A DNA stretch of 64,000 nucleotides from CATQHB01 sp965262595 (lineage in GTDB: Bacteria > Chloroflexota > Dehalococcoidia > Lucifugimonadales > UBA3495): the NCBI GenBank assembly GCA_965262595.1, contig OZ253548.1:1054001-1118000 (forward strand), written 5' to 3'. The first letter of the stretch is position 1; each line of letters begins with the position of its first letter. Below are positions 8,893 to 18,107 of this stretch, piece after piece. The position numbers and the translations under genes were made by a program. Under the pieces are notes generated by a model, which was not told the DNA's origin, searched no databases, and saw only the letters and a program-made list of their open reading frames with translations.

Positions 8893-10089
8893 TCAATCTA
8901 AACGCCCGCCTTCCAGCGGTATCACCGCGCCGGCTTCAACTTCATAAAAGGCGGCCTTAGGGCCGAAGAATTCTTGAATCTGATCCAGGTCGGTAGTAGT
9001 AATCAGCGATTGGCGATAGCCGGATATTTTCTCCAGCACTCGACGGCGCCGATAGCCATCCATCTCCGACAAAACATCGTCCAGCAGAATGATCGGCTCC
9101 TCATCGCGCACCGCCGCCAAATAGGAAGCCTCGGCCAGCCGGAGGGTCAAGGCCAGGGTACGAGCCTCGCCACGAGAGGCAAAGACCCCCATATCAACGC
9201 CGTCAACCAGCAACTTAAAGTCGTCGCGGTGCGGTCCGACCGATGTACTTGCAGTAGCCAGTTCCCGCTGTCTGAAAGCAGCCAACGACTCCCTGAAGTG
9301 GGCTTCAGCAGCTTCCAGGCTGTCGGCTTGCGGTACGCTGGGACGGTGCTCCAACTGCAATTCTTCGCCAGGGCTGCTCAATTCGCGGTGGTGTCTGCGG
9401 CAAAAATGGGCCAGCAGCTTTATCGCCTCAGCCCGCTGCCGGGTTAGCCAGGCGCCTTCCTTGACCAGCTCGTCGTCCCAAAACTCCAACTCTACTGGCT
9501 CGGCACGCCGATCTCGAAGCAGGCGCAGGAGCCGATTCCGTTGCTGGACGACACGCTGGTAACGCTGCAATGCTTTCAGATATAAAGGATTGCCCTGAGA
9601 TATGAGGATATCGAGATAGCGGCGGCGACCGGACGGGGCGCCCAGCACCAGTTCAATGTCATCCGCACTGAACAGCACCGCCCCAACTGTACCGACCAGG
9701 TCGGCGGCGGTGCGGCGGACCCGGCTTACCCGTATTTGTTTACGGACGGAGTAGTCCAGTCCCCGGTCCTGGTGGGTTGATTCATTCGTTCCAACTGGGC
9801 GGCTAACGCACTGGTAGCCGACAAATATGGTAATCCGCTCGCCTGCCTTGTCCAGAACTCCGCCAACCAAGGCCGCTTCCTGATTCCGAACGGCCCGAAA
9901 GTTAACCAACTCCCGCTCATTTTCGGCGCGAAAAGAGCGGGCAATAGCCAGCAGATACACTGCTTCCAACAAGCTGGTTTTTCCCTGGGCGTTGGCGCCA
10001 TAAAACACCGAAACTCCCGTGGGAAGCTCCAAGTCAAGCTGGGCAAAATTGCGAAAGTTGGTCAAAGTCAGGCGAAAGAGGTAGGCCAA
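8893..10089 (-). CDS. recF: DNA replication and repair protein RecF
   Basis: 398-residue SMC-like ATPase that loads RecA at single-strand gaps with RecO and RecR. The N-terminus has the RecF start (LTLTNFRNFAQLDLEL), a Walker A GANAQGKTS at 31-39, the signature region SRGEARTLALTLRLAE at 305-320 and Walker B IILLDDVLSEMD at 333-344. The TSVGPHRDDF element at 282-291 is also diagnostic. Length is normal for the family. In many bacteria recF sits with dnaA, dnaN and gyrB; here it stands between a mechanosensitive channel and a Fur regulator, so that cluster is broken. ATG start at 10089. Confidence 0.96.
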   Translation of the reverse strand: MAYLFRLTLTNFRNFAQLDLELPTGVSVFYGANAQGKTSLLEAVYLLAIARSFRAENERELVNFRAVRNQEAALVGGVLDKAGERITIFVGYQCVSRPVGTNESTHQDRGLDYSVRKQIRVSRVRRTAADLVGTVGAVLFSADDIELVLGAPSGRRRYLDILISQGNPLYLKALQRYQRVVQQRNRLLRLLRDRRAEPVELEFWDDELVKEGAWLTRQRAEAIKLLAHFCRRHHRELSSPGEELQLEHRPSVPQADSLEAAEAHFRESLAAFRQRELATASTSVGPHRDDFKLLVDGVDMGVFASRGEARTLALTLRLAEASYLAAVRDEEPIILLDDVLSEMDGYRRRRVLEKISGYRQSLITTTDLDQIQEFFGPKAAFYEVEAGAVIPLEGGRLD

Positions 10090-10391
10090 CTTCCCAAGCC
10101 TCCGCTGAACACTTAAGGATCACGCCGCCCGGGCCGGGTTTATCCCATAACAGTTTTTTAACCGTCCGGACTGGCTTTCCCTTATTGTACCAGTAACCAC
10201 AGCCAAGGCCGTAGTTGTTTCCGGCCCCCTGGAAATCATTGCGGCGATTGCACCGAACATTACTTCTTCGGAGAAGGCGAACCAATCCGGCGGTCCAGCC
10301 AAAAGGAAAAGGCAGGGATGACCCCTGCCCGTCAATTAGATCCAGTTGGATTATGTTAACCTATCAGCATAGACGCGCAGCGCATTTACGA
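10090..10391. other. Spacer between recF and the Fur-family gene
   Basis: About 300 bases without a coding signal. It holds the terminator of the upstream regulator gene at 10301-10329; I could not pick out a convincing recF promoter. Confidence 0.4.
10301..10329 (-). terminator. Terminator of the Fur-family gene
   Basis: Minus-strand GGCAGGG-GTCAT-CCCTGCC stem followed by TTTTCCTTTT, 60 bases past the stop at 10392. Confidence 0.85.
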
Positions 10392-10817
10392 TTAACCGGG
10401 CCGGCAGCCGGAGCACCAACCGTAAAAATCCACTCTTTGAGAGGACACCTGAAAATCCGATTCCCGGATTACCTGGTCCAGTAATTCAGCTACCGTCTCT
10501 TCACCCACATCGGCATCTACCACCTGGCTACACCCAATACATACCAAATTGGCGTGGGGCGATAGGTTGGCATCATAACGGGAGAGGCGTTGGAAAGGCA
10601 ATTGCCGGACCACGCCGGCCTGCTCCAGAACGTCCAGTGTGGAATATACGGTGGCGATAGTAACGTAGGGGAAAAAGTCCCTTACCCGCTCGTAAATGTC
10701 CCTGACTGACGGATGGTCCGCCGAGTTCACCACTACCTCGGCAATGGCCAACCGCTGCGGAGTCAAGCGCAGACCCAGCGGTTTCAATTTGGCGACCAAC
10801 TTCTCTTGGGTCGTCAA
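10392..10817 (-). CDS. Fur-family metalloregulator (PerR/Fur-like)
   Basis: 141-residue metal-sensing repressor. A winged-helix domain occupies residues 1-80, with the recognition region TIATVYSTLDVLEQAGVV at 53-70, matching the family's YRTL element. Cys93-X2-Cys96 and Cys135-X2-Cys138 form the structural zinc site; His88 (SPHANL) fits a regulatory-site ligand. Whether the sensed signal is iron, peroxide or zinc cannot be told from these residues; the layout is closest to PerR. The start is TTG 10817 with an excellent AGGGAGGA site. A TATAAT-like -10 lies at 10908-10913 upstream. Transcribed alone and closed by a terminator. Confidence 0.9.
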   Translation of the reverse strand: MTTQEKLVAKLKPLGLRLTPQRLAIAEVVVNSADHPSVRDIYERVRDFFPYVTIATVYSTLDVLEQAGVVRQLPFQRLSRYDANLSPHANLVCIGCSQVVDADVGEETVAELLDQVIRESDFQVSSQRVDFYGWCSGCRPG

Positions 10818-11157
10818 CGATTTTCCTCCCTACCAGTGGGGGTTAAGCCGATCGGAGCCTGGTTTAACCCGGATCCTCGCGCGCAATTCAACCCTTTCAC
10901 CGACAACATTATAACACGAGATACCCAGCGGCACACCGACCACCCGCGAACGCGCCGGAGCCTGTAGGATGGTGACCCTGTTTGATTGCTGTCGTTCCCA
11001 TCCCTCAACCGGCAAGATTGGTGCCGGTAATAAGGTCTTTTACGACGGTGAAACGGTTATATCGCTCAAGAATGTGGGGCAGGTTGCTAGACCTGCCCCA
11101 CATTAACCCTTGAATATTATTTAGTAGGGCGCTTGCCCTTGGAAGATTTGCTATTGG
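10818..11157. other. Spacer between the NHL cluster and the Fur-family gene
   Basis: Apart from a possible -10 for the Fur-family gene (TATAAT on the minus strand at 10908-10913) and the palindrome at 11071-11104, I see no feature. Confidence 0.4.
11071..11104. terminator. Long perfect hairpin after the NHL cluster
   Basis: AATGTGGGGCAGGT (11071-11084) and ACCTGCCCCACATT (11091-11104) form a 14-bp stem with a six-base loop, downstream of the NHL gene end. There is no T-run on either strand, so it may protect the 3' end or act as an unconventional terminator. Confidence 0.6.
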
Positions 11158-12183
11158 CTACAAGCGGCCACCGAAGAACAAAGGCAGTTGTCGGCGGTAA
11201 ACCTGAACGCGAGACCGTGCCGATTCTACGACGAACACATTGTCGTCATCATCCACCGATACCGCTATTGGCCCCCAGAACAGCTTTTCCCGGGCCAGAC
11301 CCTGAGCAATGTCCCGCTCCTGCCACATCTCGGAATTGGCGTCAAGCTTGTCCTTTCCCCACTTGGACATAACGGCGTCTCCAAGCGTTTCGGATATAAA
11401 CTCGCCCCGGGCGCTGAACACTTGCAGGCGATCATTACCCCAGTCGGCCACGTAGATGTAGCCGTCCTTGTCCACCGCTACTCCGGTCGGACGGTTAAGT
11501 TCTCCGTCACCGTCGCCCGAAGAGCCAAACTTCATCAGAAACCTTCCGTCAGAGGAAAACTTCTGAATCCGGTCATTACGCCAGTCGGCGACGAAGATAT
11601 CCCCATTGCGGTCAGTGGTTATGCCCCAGGGCAGGTTAAACTCGCCGTCTCCAGTGCCTTGCTGACCCCATTGTGCCAGGAACTTGCCATCCTTGGAAAA
11701 CTTCTGGATACGGTTGTTTTCGCTATCCACCAGTAACAGGTTATCTTCACTGTCGAAAGCCAGGCCGGAAGGATTGCTGATTTCACCCTCGCCGGAACCG
11801 GGTGTGCCCCAATTGCTGACGTAGTCCCCGTCCGCGGTGAAAATGGAAATCCGGTTTAACCACTCATCGGCAACATAAACATTTCCTTCGCCATCCAGAG
11901 CGATTGAGGTAGGCCAGATAAGGGAACCGGGGGCATCCGAGTCTTCGCCCTCACCGGCAGTAGTGACGCCCCGGGCAAACTCCCCGACGTAGTCCTCACC
12001 AATGGTGCAAATGGTAACTCTCTTGCCGTCGGGACGGTATTCATAGGAGCGGCTGACCACATAAAGCAGGTCATCGGCGCCTCGGGCCATGGCGACCGGA
12101 TTCCGGAAACCCGGGCCGGAGAACTCAGCCCGGCCGATGGTATGGCTGGGCTGCAAGGTGATTCCACTAATTTGAGTAGTCAT
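11158..12183 (-). CDS. NHL-repeat beta-propeller protein
   Basis: 341 residues made largely of NHL repeats. From about residue 85 to 270 the pattern 'P.gia.d..gnvyVaD..n.RiqkFs.dG.f...wG' recurs about five times (for example NGDIFVADWRNDRIQKFSSD and DGYIYVADWGNDRLQVFSAR). Such propellers bind partners or carry lyase-type active sites; no catalytic set is evident. There is no signal peptide or membrane segment. It is the last gene of a same-strand set with the DUF1501 and DUF1800 genes, 30 bases after the former, so co-transcription is likely. The start is ATG 12183 with AGGCC.. upstream. A second NHL protein of similar style lies at 26726. Confidence 0.88.
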   Translation of the reverse strand: MTTQISGITLQPSHTIGRAEFSGPGFRNPVAMARGADDLLYVVSRSYEYRPDGKRVTICTIGEDYVGEFARGVTTAGEGEDSDAPGSLIWPTSIALDGEGNVYVADEWLNRISIFTADGDYVSNWGTPGSGEGEISNPSGLAFDSEDNLLLVDSENNRIQKFSKDGKFLAQWGQQGTGDGEFNLPWGITTDRNGDIFVADWRNDRIQKFSSDGRFLMKFGSSGDGDGELNRPTGVAVDKDGYIYVADWGNDRLQVFSARGEFISETLGDAVMSKWGKDKLDANSEMWQERDIAQGLAREKLFWGPIAVSVDDDDNVFVVESARSRVQVYRRQLPLFFGGRL

Positions 12184-12213
12184 TCAGGCCTCCAAGTTAG
12201 GGTTTTCGGGCTT

Positions 12214-13344
12214 TTAGATAAAGTCGAACTGCTCAAAGCTGCCATTAATTAAGGGCTTGGAGTCCATTCCCATCCACCTTTCCAGCAGGGTGGAGTAGAT
12301 GCTGCGGAAGTCGTTGTTGAAGTGCAGGTCGCCCTCCAGCAGCTTGTTGGCCTCCAGCGATGGATACTCGCCGAACAGCCCGCCCTTGACCGAGTCGCCG
12401 ATGACGAAGGCCATACCGCCGGAGCCGTGGTCGGTTCCCGAACCGTTATCGTGAACCCGCCGGCCAAACTCGGTAAAGACCAGGAGGGTTACGTTGTCGC
12501 TGGCGTCATGCTCCTTCAGGTCATCGTAAAAGTCGCAGATAGCCTGGGAGGTCTCAGACCACAGCGCGGCGTGGGCTGCCAACTCACCGGCGTGAGTATC
12601 AAAGCTGTTATAAGGCGCGGTGGTATAAAGGACTCGGGTGCCGAATCCGGCCAGATGCACTTGAGCGATATTCCGCAAATACTGTCCTACAGTATCGGAG
12701 CCATATTCCACCGAGGAGGAATACATCTCGGGAGCGGTGCTAAGTATATCGGCGCCCTTCAAGGCGTCCATGCCCGTCTGAGACAGGTAGTCCACCACGC
12801 CGCCGCGGCCAATCGCCGGGGAGTAGATTCGGGAGAATACATCCAGGGCTTCCATCCGCTGCTCATCCTCAATGCCGGTCAGCACTCCATAGGTTGACAG
12901 GTTGCCTACCGAGGCCACCGGAACGCCGGGCATCGCCAAAGAGCGCGGCAGACCCCGTCCAAAGTTAACGCCGGTTAGTACGTTCTCGGCATTGGGGTCT
13001 ATTTCCTTGATCGTCCGGCCCAGCCAGCCTTCCGTCCCGACTTTGTCCGGCTCGCAAGTATGCCAGATATCCATCGAACGGAAATGAGACCGGTTGGGGT
13101 TGGGGTAGCCCACTCCCTGAATGATCGCCATCCTGCCTGCATCAAAGATTTTCTTCATCGGCCCCATATTGGGGTTAAGGCCAACGTAATCGTCAATTTT
13201 CAACACCTGCCCCTCGGGGATTCGCACCGCGGGGCGGTTGTCGGCGTACAGCGGGTCCCCGTAAGGGACTACGGTATTCAGAGCGTCGTTGCCCCCGGAC
13301 AGTTGCAACACAACAAGTACCGGGTCTTTCCTGGTTGAAGTCAT
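12214..13344 (-). CDS. DUF1501 protein (sulfatase-like fold)
   Basis: 376-residue member of the DUF1501 family, distantly related to alkaline phosphatase/sulfatase folds; biochemical role not established. The family signature LVVLQLSGGNDALNTVVPY opens the protein, and metal-ligand-like blocks follow (ANGSHF-type NPNRSHFRSMDIW; FDTHAGELAAH; FTEFGRRVHDNGSGTDHGSG). Many family members carry a Tat signal peptide, but here the chain begins directly at the catalytic-type domain, so it may stay in the cytoplasm or be exported with a partner. It follows the DUF1800 gene by 44 bases with a GGAGGAG ribosome site (13349-13356). The two families are commonly adjacent. Confidence 0.92.
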   Translation of the reverse strand: MTSTRKDPVLVVLQLSGGNDALNTVVPYGDPLYADNRPAVRIPEGQVLKIDDYVGLNPNMGPMKKIFDAGRMAIIQGVGYPNPNRSHFRSMDIWHTCEPDKVGTEGWLGRTIKEIDPNAENVLTGVNFGRGLPRSLAMPGVPVASVGNLSTYGVLTGIEDEQRMEALDVFSRIYSPAIGRGGVVDYLSQTGMDALKGADILSTAPEMYSSSVEYGSDTVGQYLRNIAQVHLAGFGTRVLYTTAPYNSFDTHAGELAAHAALWSETSQAICDFYDDLKEHDASDNVTLLVFTEFGRRVHDNGSGTDHGSGGMAFVIGDSVKGGLFGEYPSLEANKLLEGDLHFNNDFRSIYSTLLERWMGMDSKPLINGSFEQFDFI

Positions 13345-13388
13345 TACATCTCCTCCTCTAGCGTGTAAAGCAGTAACCCACCTTGACC

Positions 13389-14804
13389 CTAGGCGAACTG
13401 ATACTCCTGGGTTGAAACAATCAACTGAAGAGTTTGTCCCACCCGCTGGGAAAAATGCTCGGTGCCCGGGACCAGGTCCCCACCTTTAGACAGATGGTCC
13501 ACCAACTGTGAACGGGTAACTTCGGCCAGTTCATAAGCTCCCAGCAACTCCAGACACCGGTCCACCAAGTCCTCGGGGGACACGGCGGAGTCCGAAGCGC
13601 CATTTTCAGCAACCCGGTTGACCATATCGCGCACACCGGGGAGCGTAAGGTTACCTAACTGGTCGGCAGCAAAATTAATTCGTTCAACCAGAGTCCCACT
13701 ATCAATCCACTCACCGCCGGTATGCCAGCCTTCAACCGTCGGAGGATTCATCAAGTCCTGCCCCATATAGCGGATAGTCATCGCCAGGTTATGCAGGCCG
13801 GGTTTCGGAGAAGTATAGTCCTGCACCAGACGCATAGTGCCGATAACCGCCTCGGCCGGACTCTTTACTTTGGCAAAACGGGCGTTCTTGAAAAAGTCGG
13901 AGTTAAACAACACCCGCAGCATGGATCGAATATCATAACCGGAGCGGAAATATTCCTCTTCCAATACGCTGATGGCTTCCAGGTCTCGGGGCGGCGTGTC
14001 CTGCCAAGCGGGGACTTGCGGCTCATCGGCTACAAAGAAGTTATACAGGTGGCGGGCCACAAATCTGGCGGTGGCGGGCTGCTTGGCAATAATATTTACA
14101 ATGTCCTCGCCGTCCCAGCGTCCGGTTTCACCGAGGAAGGTCTTGTCGGTGTCGTCGTGGTCGCCCTGGTTGTAAACGAAGCTGGCCTCGTAACGTCCGT
14201 AGGGATAACGGGGGATGGCATTGGTTATCGTCCAGCCGGTAAAGGCGCGGGCGCACTCCTTGACATCATCCTCCGAGTAGTTCGCATCGCCGTTCATGCC
14301 CACGCCCAGGGAGAACAGTTCCAGCAGTTCCCGGCCCCAGTTCTCATTAATGGCTTCCTTGTGACTCATACAGTTGTCCAGGTAAAAGACCATTGCCGGA
14401 TCGGCGGCCAGGCCCAAGAGCAAGTCGCGGAAGCTGCCCATACCCGAATTGCGGAACATATCCACCTGAAGTTTTATCTGGCGGCCATGCTCACATTTGG
14501 AATTGCCGGTACAGAAGATACCGTGCCAAAAGAGGGCTATTTTCTCCTCCAAAGGACGGTGGGTGTTAATCATCCGGTAAGTCCAATAAGCCTGATTAAC
14601 CTCCAGTGCGTTCAACTCTTTCCAGTCAATAAAGCGGCGCTCCAAAATGTCGGTTTCCAGATTCGGCTGGTTTTCCGGATGGAGCAGCTCCTCCACGGTA
14701 GCCTCATACCCCAGGGCCGCCCGCTGTTCCAGCTCCTTGTAGCTGGCGCCAAAGCCGGCCCGGCGCATCAGGTGAGCCATCAACGCAACATCATTATTTG
14801 CCAT
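13389..14804 (-). CDS. DUF1800 protein
   Basis: 471-residue DUF1800 family protein, first gene of a three-gene cluster with DUF1501 and NHL proteins. The family start (AHLMRRAGFGASYKELEQ) and core motifs are present, including LFWHGIFCTGNSKCEHGRQI, NENWGRELLELFSLG and CARAFTGWTI, then a C-terminal domain with PPTVEGWHTGGEWIDSG. The role is not known; DUF1800/DUF1501 pairs occur in Planctomycetota and Chloroflexota and are usually proposed to act together, possibly on an extracellular polymer. Unlike many relatives there is no export signal. Start ATG 14804 with GGAGGGACAGG upstream. Confidence 0.92.
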   Translation of the reverse strand: MANNDVALMAHLMRRAGFGASYKELEQRAALGYEATVEELLHPENQPNLETDILERRFIDWKELNALEVNQAYWTYRMINTHRPLEEKIALFWHGIFCTGNSKCEHGRQIKLQVDMFRNSGMGSFRDLLLGLAADPAMVFYLDNCMSHKEAINENWGRELLELFSLGVGMNGDANYSEDDVKECARAFTGWTITNAIPRYPYGRYEASFVYNQGDHDDTDKTFLGETGRWDGEDIVNIIAKQPATARFVARHLYNFFVADEPQVPAWQDTPPRDLEAISVLEEEYFRSGYDIRSMLRVLFNSDFFKNARFAKVKSPAEAVIGTMRLVQDYTSPKPGLHNLAMTIRYMGQDLMNPPTVEGWHTGGEWIDSGTLVERINFAADQLGNLTLPGVRDMVNRVAENGASDSAVSPEDLVDRCLELLGAYELAEVTRSQLVDHLSKGGDLVPGTEHFSQRVGQTLQLIVSTQEYQFA

Positions 14805-15355
14805 TCCTGTCCCTCCTAACCGTATATTACTTGGATACTATAGCGTAGCTATTTCAAAAAGTGGGGCTATATTTTCGCGAACCAAGCGGTCTGCCGGCGC
14901 GGTACTTTTGGGCGATATCCGCTGCAGTACCCCGGCGCTCTTCCCGGCAAGTTGACAATGCTCCCAAACCTCTGATCGCCGCAATGAGCGAACGGGGAGC
15001 TACGGGAAATGACCGAATACTTGCGATGGGTAGTTATCGCCATATTAGGCATTGGTTCTCCCAGTGTCAAGATGCCTCGCCTAATATGCGTTATAGACTA
15101 GTTTATGACAGTTTTATAACTCACAATCGTAGTTTTAATACGAAACACGTACTTACCCGATGGTTTGAATTTTACTGGTATCAGAACTCTTGAACCAGGG
15201 CCGGGAGACAAAAGGGCCGCCGGCTAAATCAAACTGCCAGCGACCCTGAAATGGGGTAGCCATTCTCTGGATTCCAAATCGAGAAGAACCGAAAACAGGA
15301 GCTACCAGGCATAAGGCTAGTTGCCACCGAACCGGCGGCGATGTTGACGCAGAGT
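14805..15355. other. 550-base spacer, partly AT-rich
   Basis: No coding region is convincing. CATATTAGGC (15041-15050) and GCCTAATATG (15079-15088) form a 10-bp inverted repeat; the following 100 bases are AT-rich and may hold a promoter, but there is no gene in the correct orientation close by. Confidence 0.45.
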
Positions 15356-15718
15356 TCAATCATCCATAATAACCGGTATGCCCGCGGCCTCCGCTTTGGC
15401 TACCGCCTCCGGGTTGATAACGCCGTCCTGCATCCAAATATACTTGACGCCAACTTCAATAGCTTCGTCCACCACGGGCGCCACCAGTTCGGACCGGCGG
15501 AATACGTCCACCATGTCGATCGGCTCCGGCACCGATTTTAGGTCAGGATAGCTTTTCTCGCCCAGCGCTTCCTCAATCATTGGGTTTACCGGAATAATGC
15601 GGTAGCCTTGGGACTGCATATACCGGGAAACTCGGTAGCTGTCCCGCTCCGGGTTGTCCGATAAACCAACCACGGCAATGGTCTTACTGTTGCGCAGTTG
15701 TTCCTCCACCAAATCCAT
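15356..15718 (-). CDS. CoA-binding domain protein (YccU-like)
   Basis: 120-residue single-domain protein of the CoA_binding_2 family. The Rossmann fold opens with TIAVVGLSDNPERDSYRVSR, the nucleotide-binding loop of the family, and continues with GYRIIPVNP and the conserved KYIWMQDGV.NPEAV..A element. Members bind CoA in the cytoplasm; a reaction has not been assigned, though links to protein CoAlation and cysteine redox chemistry have been discussed for some. Length is normal. It is a single-gene unit, divergent from the DinB gene. Confidence 0.92.
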   Translation of the reverse strand: MDLVEEQLRNSKTIAVVGLSDNPERDSYRVSRYMQSQGYRIIPVNPMIEEALGEKSYPDLKSVPEPIDMVDVFRRSELVAPVVDEAIEVGVKYIWMQDGVINPEAVAKAEAAGIPVIMDD

Positions 15719-15962
15719 ATCAATAACCCTCCAGAAAACTTGGGCTGGCCGACCGACCGGCGGCGGACCGGAAATCCACCGTCGGAACGGTTGCGCCTAT
15801 TATTGCACATTTATTGCGCCTTCCGGTAATCCGCCTGGCATCCTGGGCGGTTGCCACCCGTGACCAGGTTGAATCTTTTCCTTTATACTGATGGAAGTTA
15901 CTGGATTTCGCTTGATCAACAGCAGTAGGGCCACCAAGAATAGACCACAATCGGGAGGGGTA

Positions 15963-16490
15963 ATGAGCGCAGCGGACGCGGTTATGTGGGCCCTGGACCG
16001 GAACTGGAACATGGTAGATGCCGCCGTGGCCGGTCTGGACGCCGAAACTGTCAACCGGCAGCCGGCGGAGCAGTGTAACTCAATTGCCTGGATTCTTTGG
16101 CACATGAACCGGGTTATTGACACCTTTATCAACCAACGGCTTCAGGGCCGGCCTCCTTTCTGGATTAGCCAGGGTTGGCACGAAAAGTTCGGAATGGCCG
16201 AAAATGTCCGCGGGATGGGCTGGCAACCGGAGGAGCTGGCCGAGTGGGCTTCTCCGCCGTTGGAAGTAATTTTGGGCTACCAGGCGGCAGTGCGGCAGGC
16301 AGCTCAGGAGTATATAGACTCCCTGACCGTGGCCGACCTGGAGCGCAAGGTAACTTTTCCTCCGGAAGCTGAGACCCAGGACCATTCTGTAGCCACGGCT
16401 CTGGGGCAACTAGTCTGGGACAACGTGGCCCACGGGGGGCAAATAGCCTACCTGCGCGGCCTGTTCCAGGGTATGGGCTGGCACCGTTAG
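15963..16490 (+). CDS. DinB-family protein
   Basis: 175-residue four-helix DinB/YfiT-like protein. The start chosen is ATG 15963, preceded by GGGAGGGG; the frame extends to 15891 but lacks a ribosome site there. The metal-binding histidines of the fold are visible: H in SIAWILWHMNRVID, and HGG near the end (WDNVAHGGQIAYLRGL). Family members are metal-dependent thiol transferases, for example with mycothiol or bacillithiol, or stress proteins. The substrate here is unknown. Family identity is from the helix pattern and ligands. Confidence 0.8.
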   Translation: MSAADAVMWALDRNWNMVDAAVAGLDAETVNRQPAEQCNSIAWILWHMNRVIDTFINQRLQGRPPFWISQGWHEKFGMAENVRGMGWQPEELAEWASPPLEVILGYQAAVRQAAQEYIDSLTVADLERKVTFPPEAETQDHSVATALGQLVWDNVAHGGQIAYLRGLFQGMGWHR

Positions 16491-16656
16491 GCGATCCTGC
16501 CGTTCCGACACCCACTCCAGCGGCGCACTTCTATCTACCCGATATCCCATCCATCGGACCGAAAAGATTGAATATATGCCTCTCGCGGCTCTATAATTCC
16601 CTAAACCGCCAAACCCAGCGAGTTTAGGCAAATAAAAGCGGAACGAGGAGGACAAT

Positions 16657-17061
16657 ATGCCCCGAATCAAGCACATTGCTATACGTACGCCGGACCCGGA
16701 GAAAACCGCTGCCTTCTATGTCAAGGTCTTCGGACTGGAAGAGGTTGGCAAGGCCGGCTCCGGCTGCTACCTTTCCGACGGGTACATCAACCTGGCAATC
16801 CTCAAGTCCATTGATCAGGGCAATGCCGAGAGTCCGCGGGACGTAGAGGGTTACGCCGGCATCGACCATCTGGGCTTCATGGTTGAGGACGTGGACGAGA
16901 TTTGCCACAAGCTGGAAGAAGAGGGCGCCCGCCCCATGAACCAGCGCATCGAGCTGGGCGGGGCGCACAACCCCACCGGCCAGTCCTACTACGAGCTTAA
17001 GTACCGAGGGCCGGATGAACAGGTGATCGACGTTTCCGGGTCCGGCTGGATCGGTACCTAA
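16657..17061 (+). CDS. VOC-family protein (glyoxalase/dioxygenase fold)
   Basis: 134-residue vicinal-oxygen-chelate protein with two beta-alpha-beta-beta-beta halves. It starts IKHIAIRTPDPEKTAAFYVK, typical of glyoxalase-like domains, with His5 as a probable metal ligand; the second half begins GIDHLGFMVEDVDEICHKLE with another His. The C-terminus has ELKYRGPDEQVIDVSG, supplying the usual acidic ligand region. A single domain would dimerise. A strong GAGGAGGAC site precedes ATG 16657. Activity could be isomerase, lyase or dioxygenase; neighbours do not help. Confidence 0.88.
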   Translation: MPRIKHIAIRTPDPEKTAAFYVKVFGLEEVGKAGSGCYLSDGYINLAILKSIDQGNAESPRDVEGYAGIDHLGFMVEDVDEICHKLEEEGARPMNQRIELGGAHNPTGQSYYELKYRGPDEQVIDVSGSGWIGT

Positions 17062-17681
17062 GCCGGGTCAAAGACTAAAGACTGATGGTCAACGTCCGCC
17101 GTGACGGGCCGGGACGTAGGATTCGGCGGCTGACGAGCTGAGCGGTTCGGAGTGGACCCAAGCGAGCAGAAAATCTCTGCCCCAAAGATGGTAAGGTAAT
17201 TTTGGGTTCTCTCCGAACTAACCGGCAGCGTTACAAGCAGAAGCCGCTATCCCGACCCCGAATCCGATACGAGGCTCCAACGCCGCAGCAGAACGGGGAC
17301 ACCAAATTGCCGGTCTGCGCGTTGGCAGATCAGGCCCAACCGGAACCCGCGCCCGCCGACCCGTTTCTCCCCACTCCTCCCGCTCCTTACCGCCCACTTT
17401 CTTCTCCCAGCGACCGCTTACGGTTCCATACGTACGTCCGACAAGGACCAAAAGTAATAGCGGGGCCACAAAATTGACCCCCAAGCCAGGTAATCATGAG
17501 AGTCTTGCCGGGGCGACGGCTGGATGGAAGCGCACAATTTCGTTACTGCTCATCTATCAACGATTCAGAGCATTGGCGAACTGGGTGAGGTAACCGTTGC
17601 TGTAGGATTTAATGATGCAAATGGGTATCAGTTGCGGGTAGGGTTTCACTGTCAGGTTACCAGAGAGGTCATTTTGTTACG
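17062..17681. other. 620-base gene-poor spacer
   Basis: Short frames on both strands have biased composition (Pro/Arg-rich) and no ribosome sites. I see no RNA gene or clear repeat. It lies between convergent genes. Confidence 0.45.
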
Positions 17682-18107
17682 CTATTCGCTGGTGCACTGG
17701 TCGCAAGTGACGTAAAGCTCAATGCGGTGGCCCACGATGTTGCCAGGTATGTCGTCGCCCAAAGCCCGCAGCAGACGCTCTACCGTAGTGGCCCGGAACT
17801 CTCCGACATTCCCGCAGATGACGCAGACCGTGTGGTGATGGTGCTCAATGCTGGACAAGCTGTACCGGGGAGCGCCGTCCATCAAGTTAAGCCGACAGAT
17901 GACACCGGCTTTCATCAGGAGTTTGATCGTTCGAAAGATGGTCGCCCGGCCCACGCCTGGCAACTCATGCCCAATCTCCTCGGCGGTGAAGCCCCCCTCT
18001 TTCCCATCCAGGACCTCTATTATGGCACGTCTTGGAGCCGTGGAGCGATATCCCCGGTCTTCGAGGACTGCCATAATATCTGGGCGTGAAGTAAGGTGTC
18101 TCGTCAT
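17682..18107 (-). CDS. Fur-family metalloregulator (second copy)
   Basis: 141-residue Fur-family repressor, clearly different from the one at 10392. The winged-helix region has GVGRATIFRTIKLLMKAGVI at 51-70. A histidine cluster at residues 89-92 precedes Cys95-X2-Cys98, and Cys135-X2-Cys138 ends the protein, so the structural zinc site is complete and the histidines can form the sensing site. Zur or Fur type is more likely than PerR, but this is a guess. Start ATG 18107; no strong ribosome site. No metal-transport gene lies next to it, so its targets are elsewhere. Confidence 0.9.
   Translation of the reverse strand: MTRHLTSRPDIMAVLEDRGYRSTAPRRAIIEVLDGKEGGFTAEEIGHELPGVGRATIFRTIKLLMKAGVICRLNLMDGAPRYSLSSIEHHHHTVCVICGNVGEFRATTVERLLRALGDDIPGNIVGHRIELYVTCDQCTSE

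Noticed and set aside
13722..14819. 365-residue plus-strand frame
   Set aside because: It is the exact antisense of the DUF1800 gene; that gene has family motifs and a ribosome site, this one has neither.
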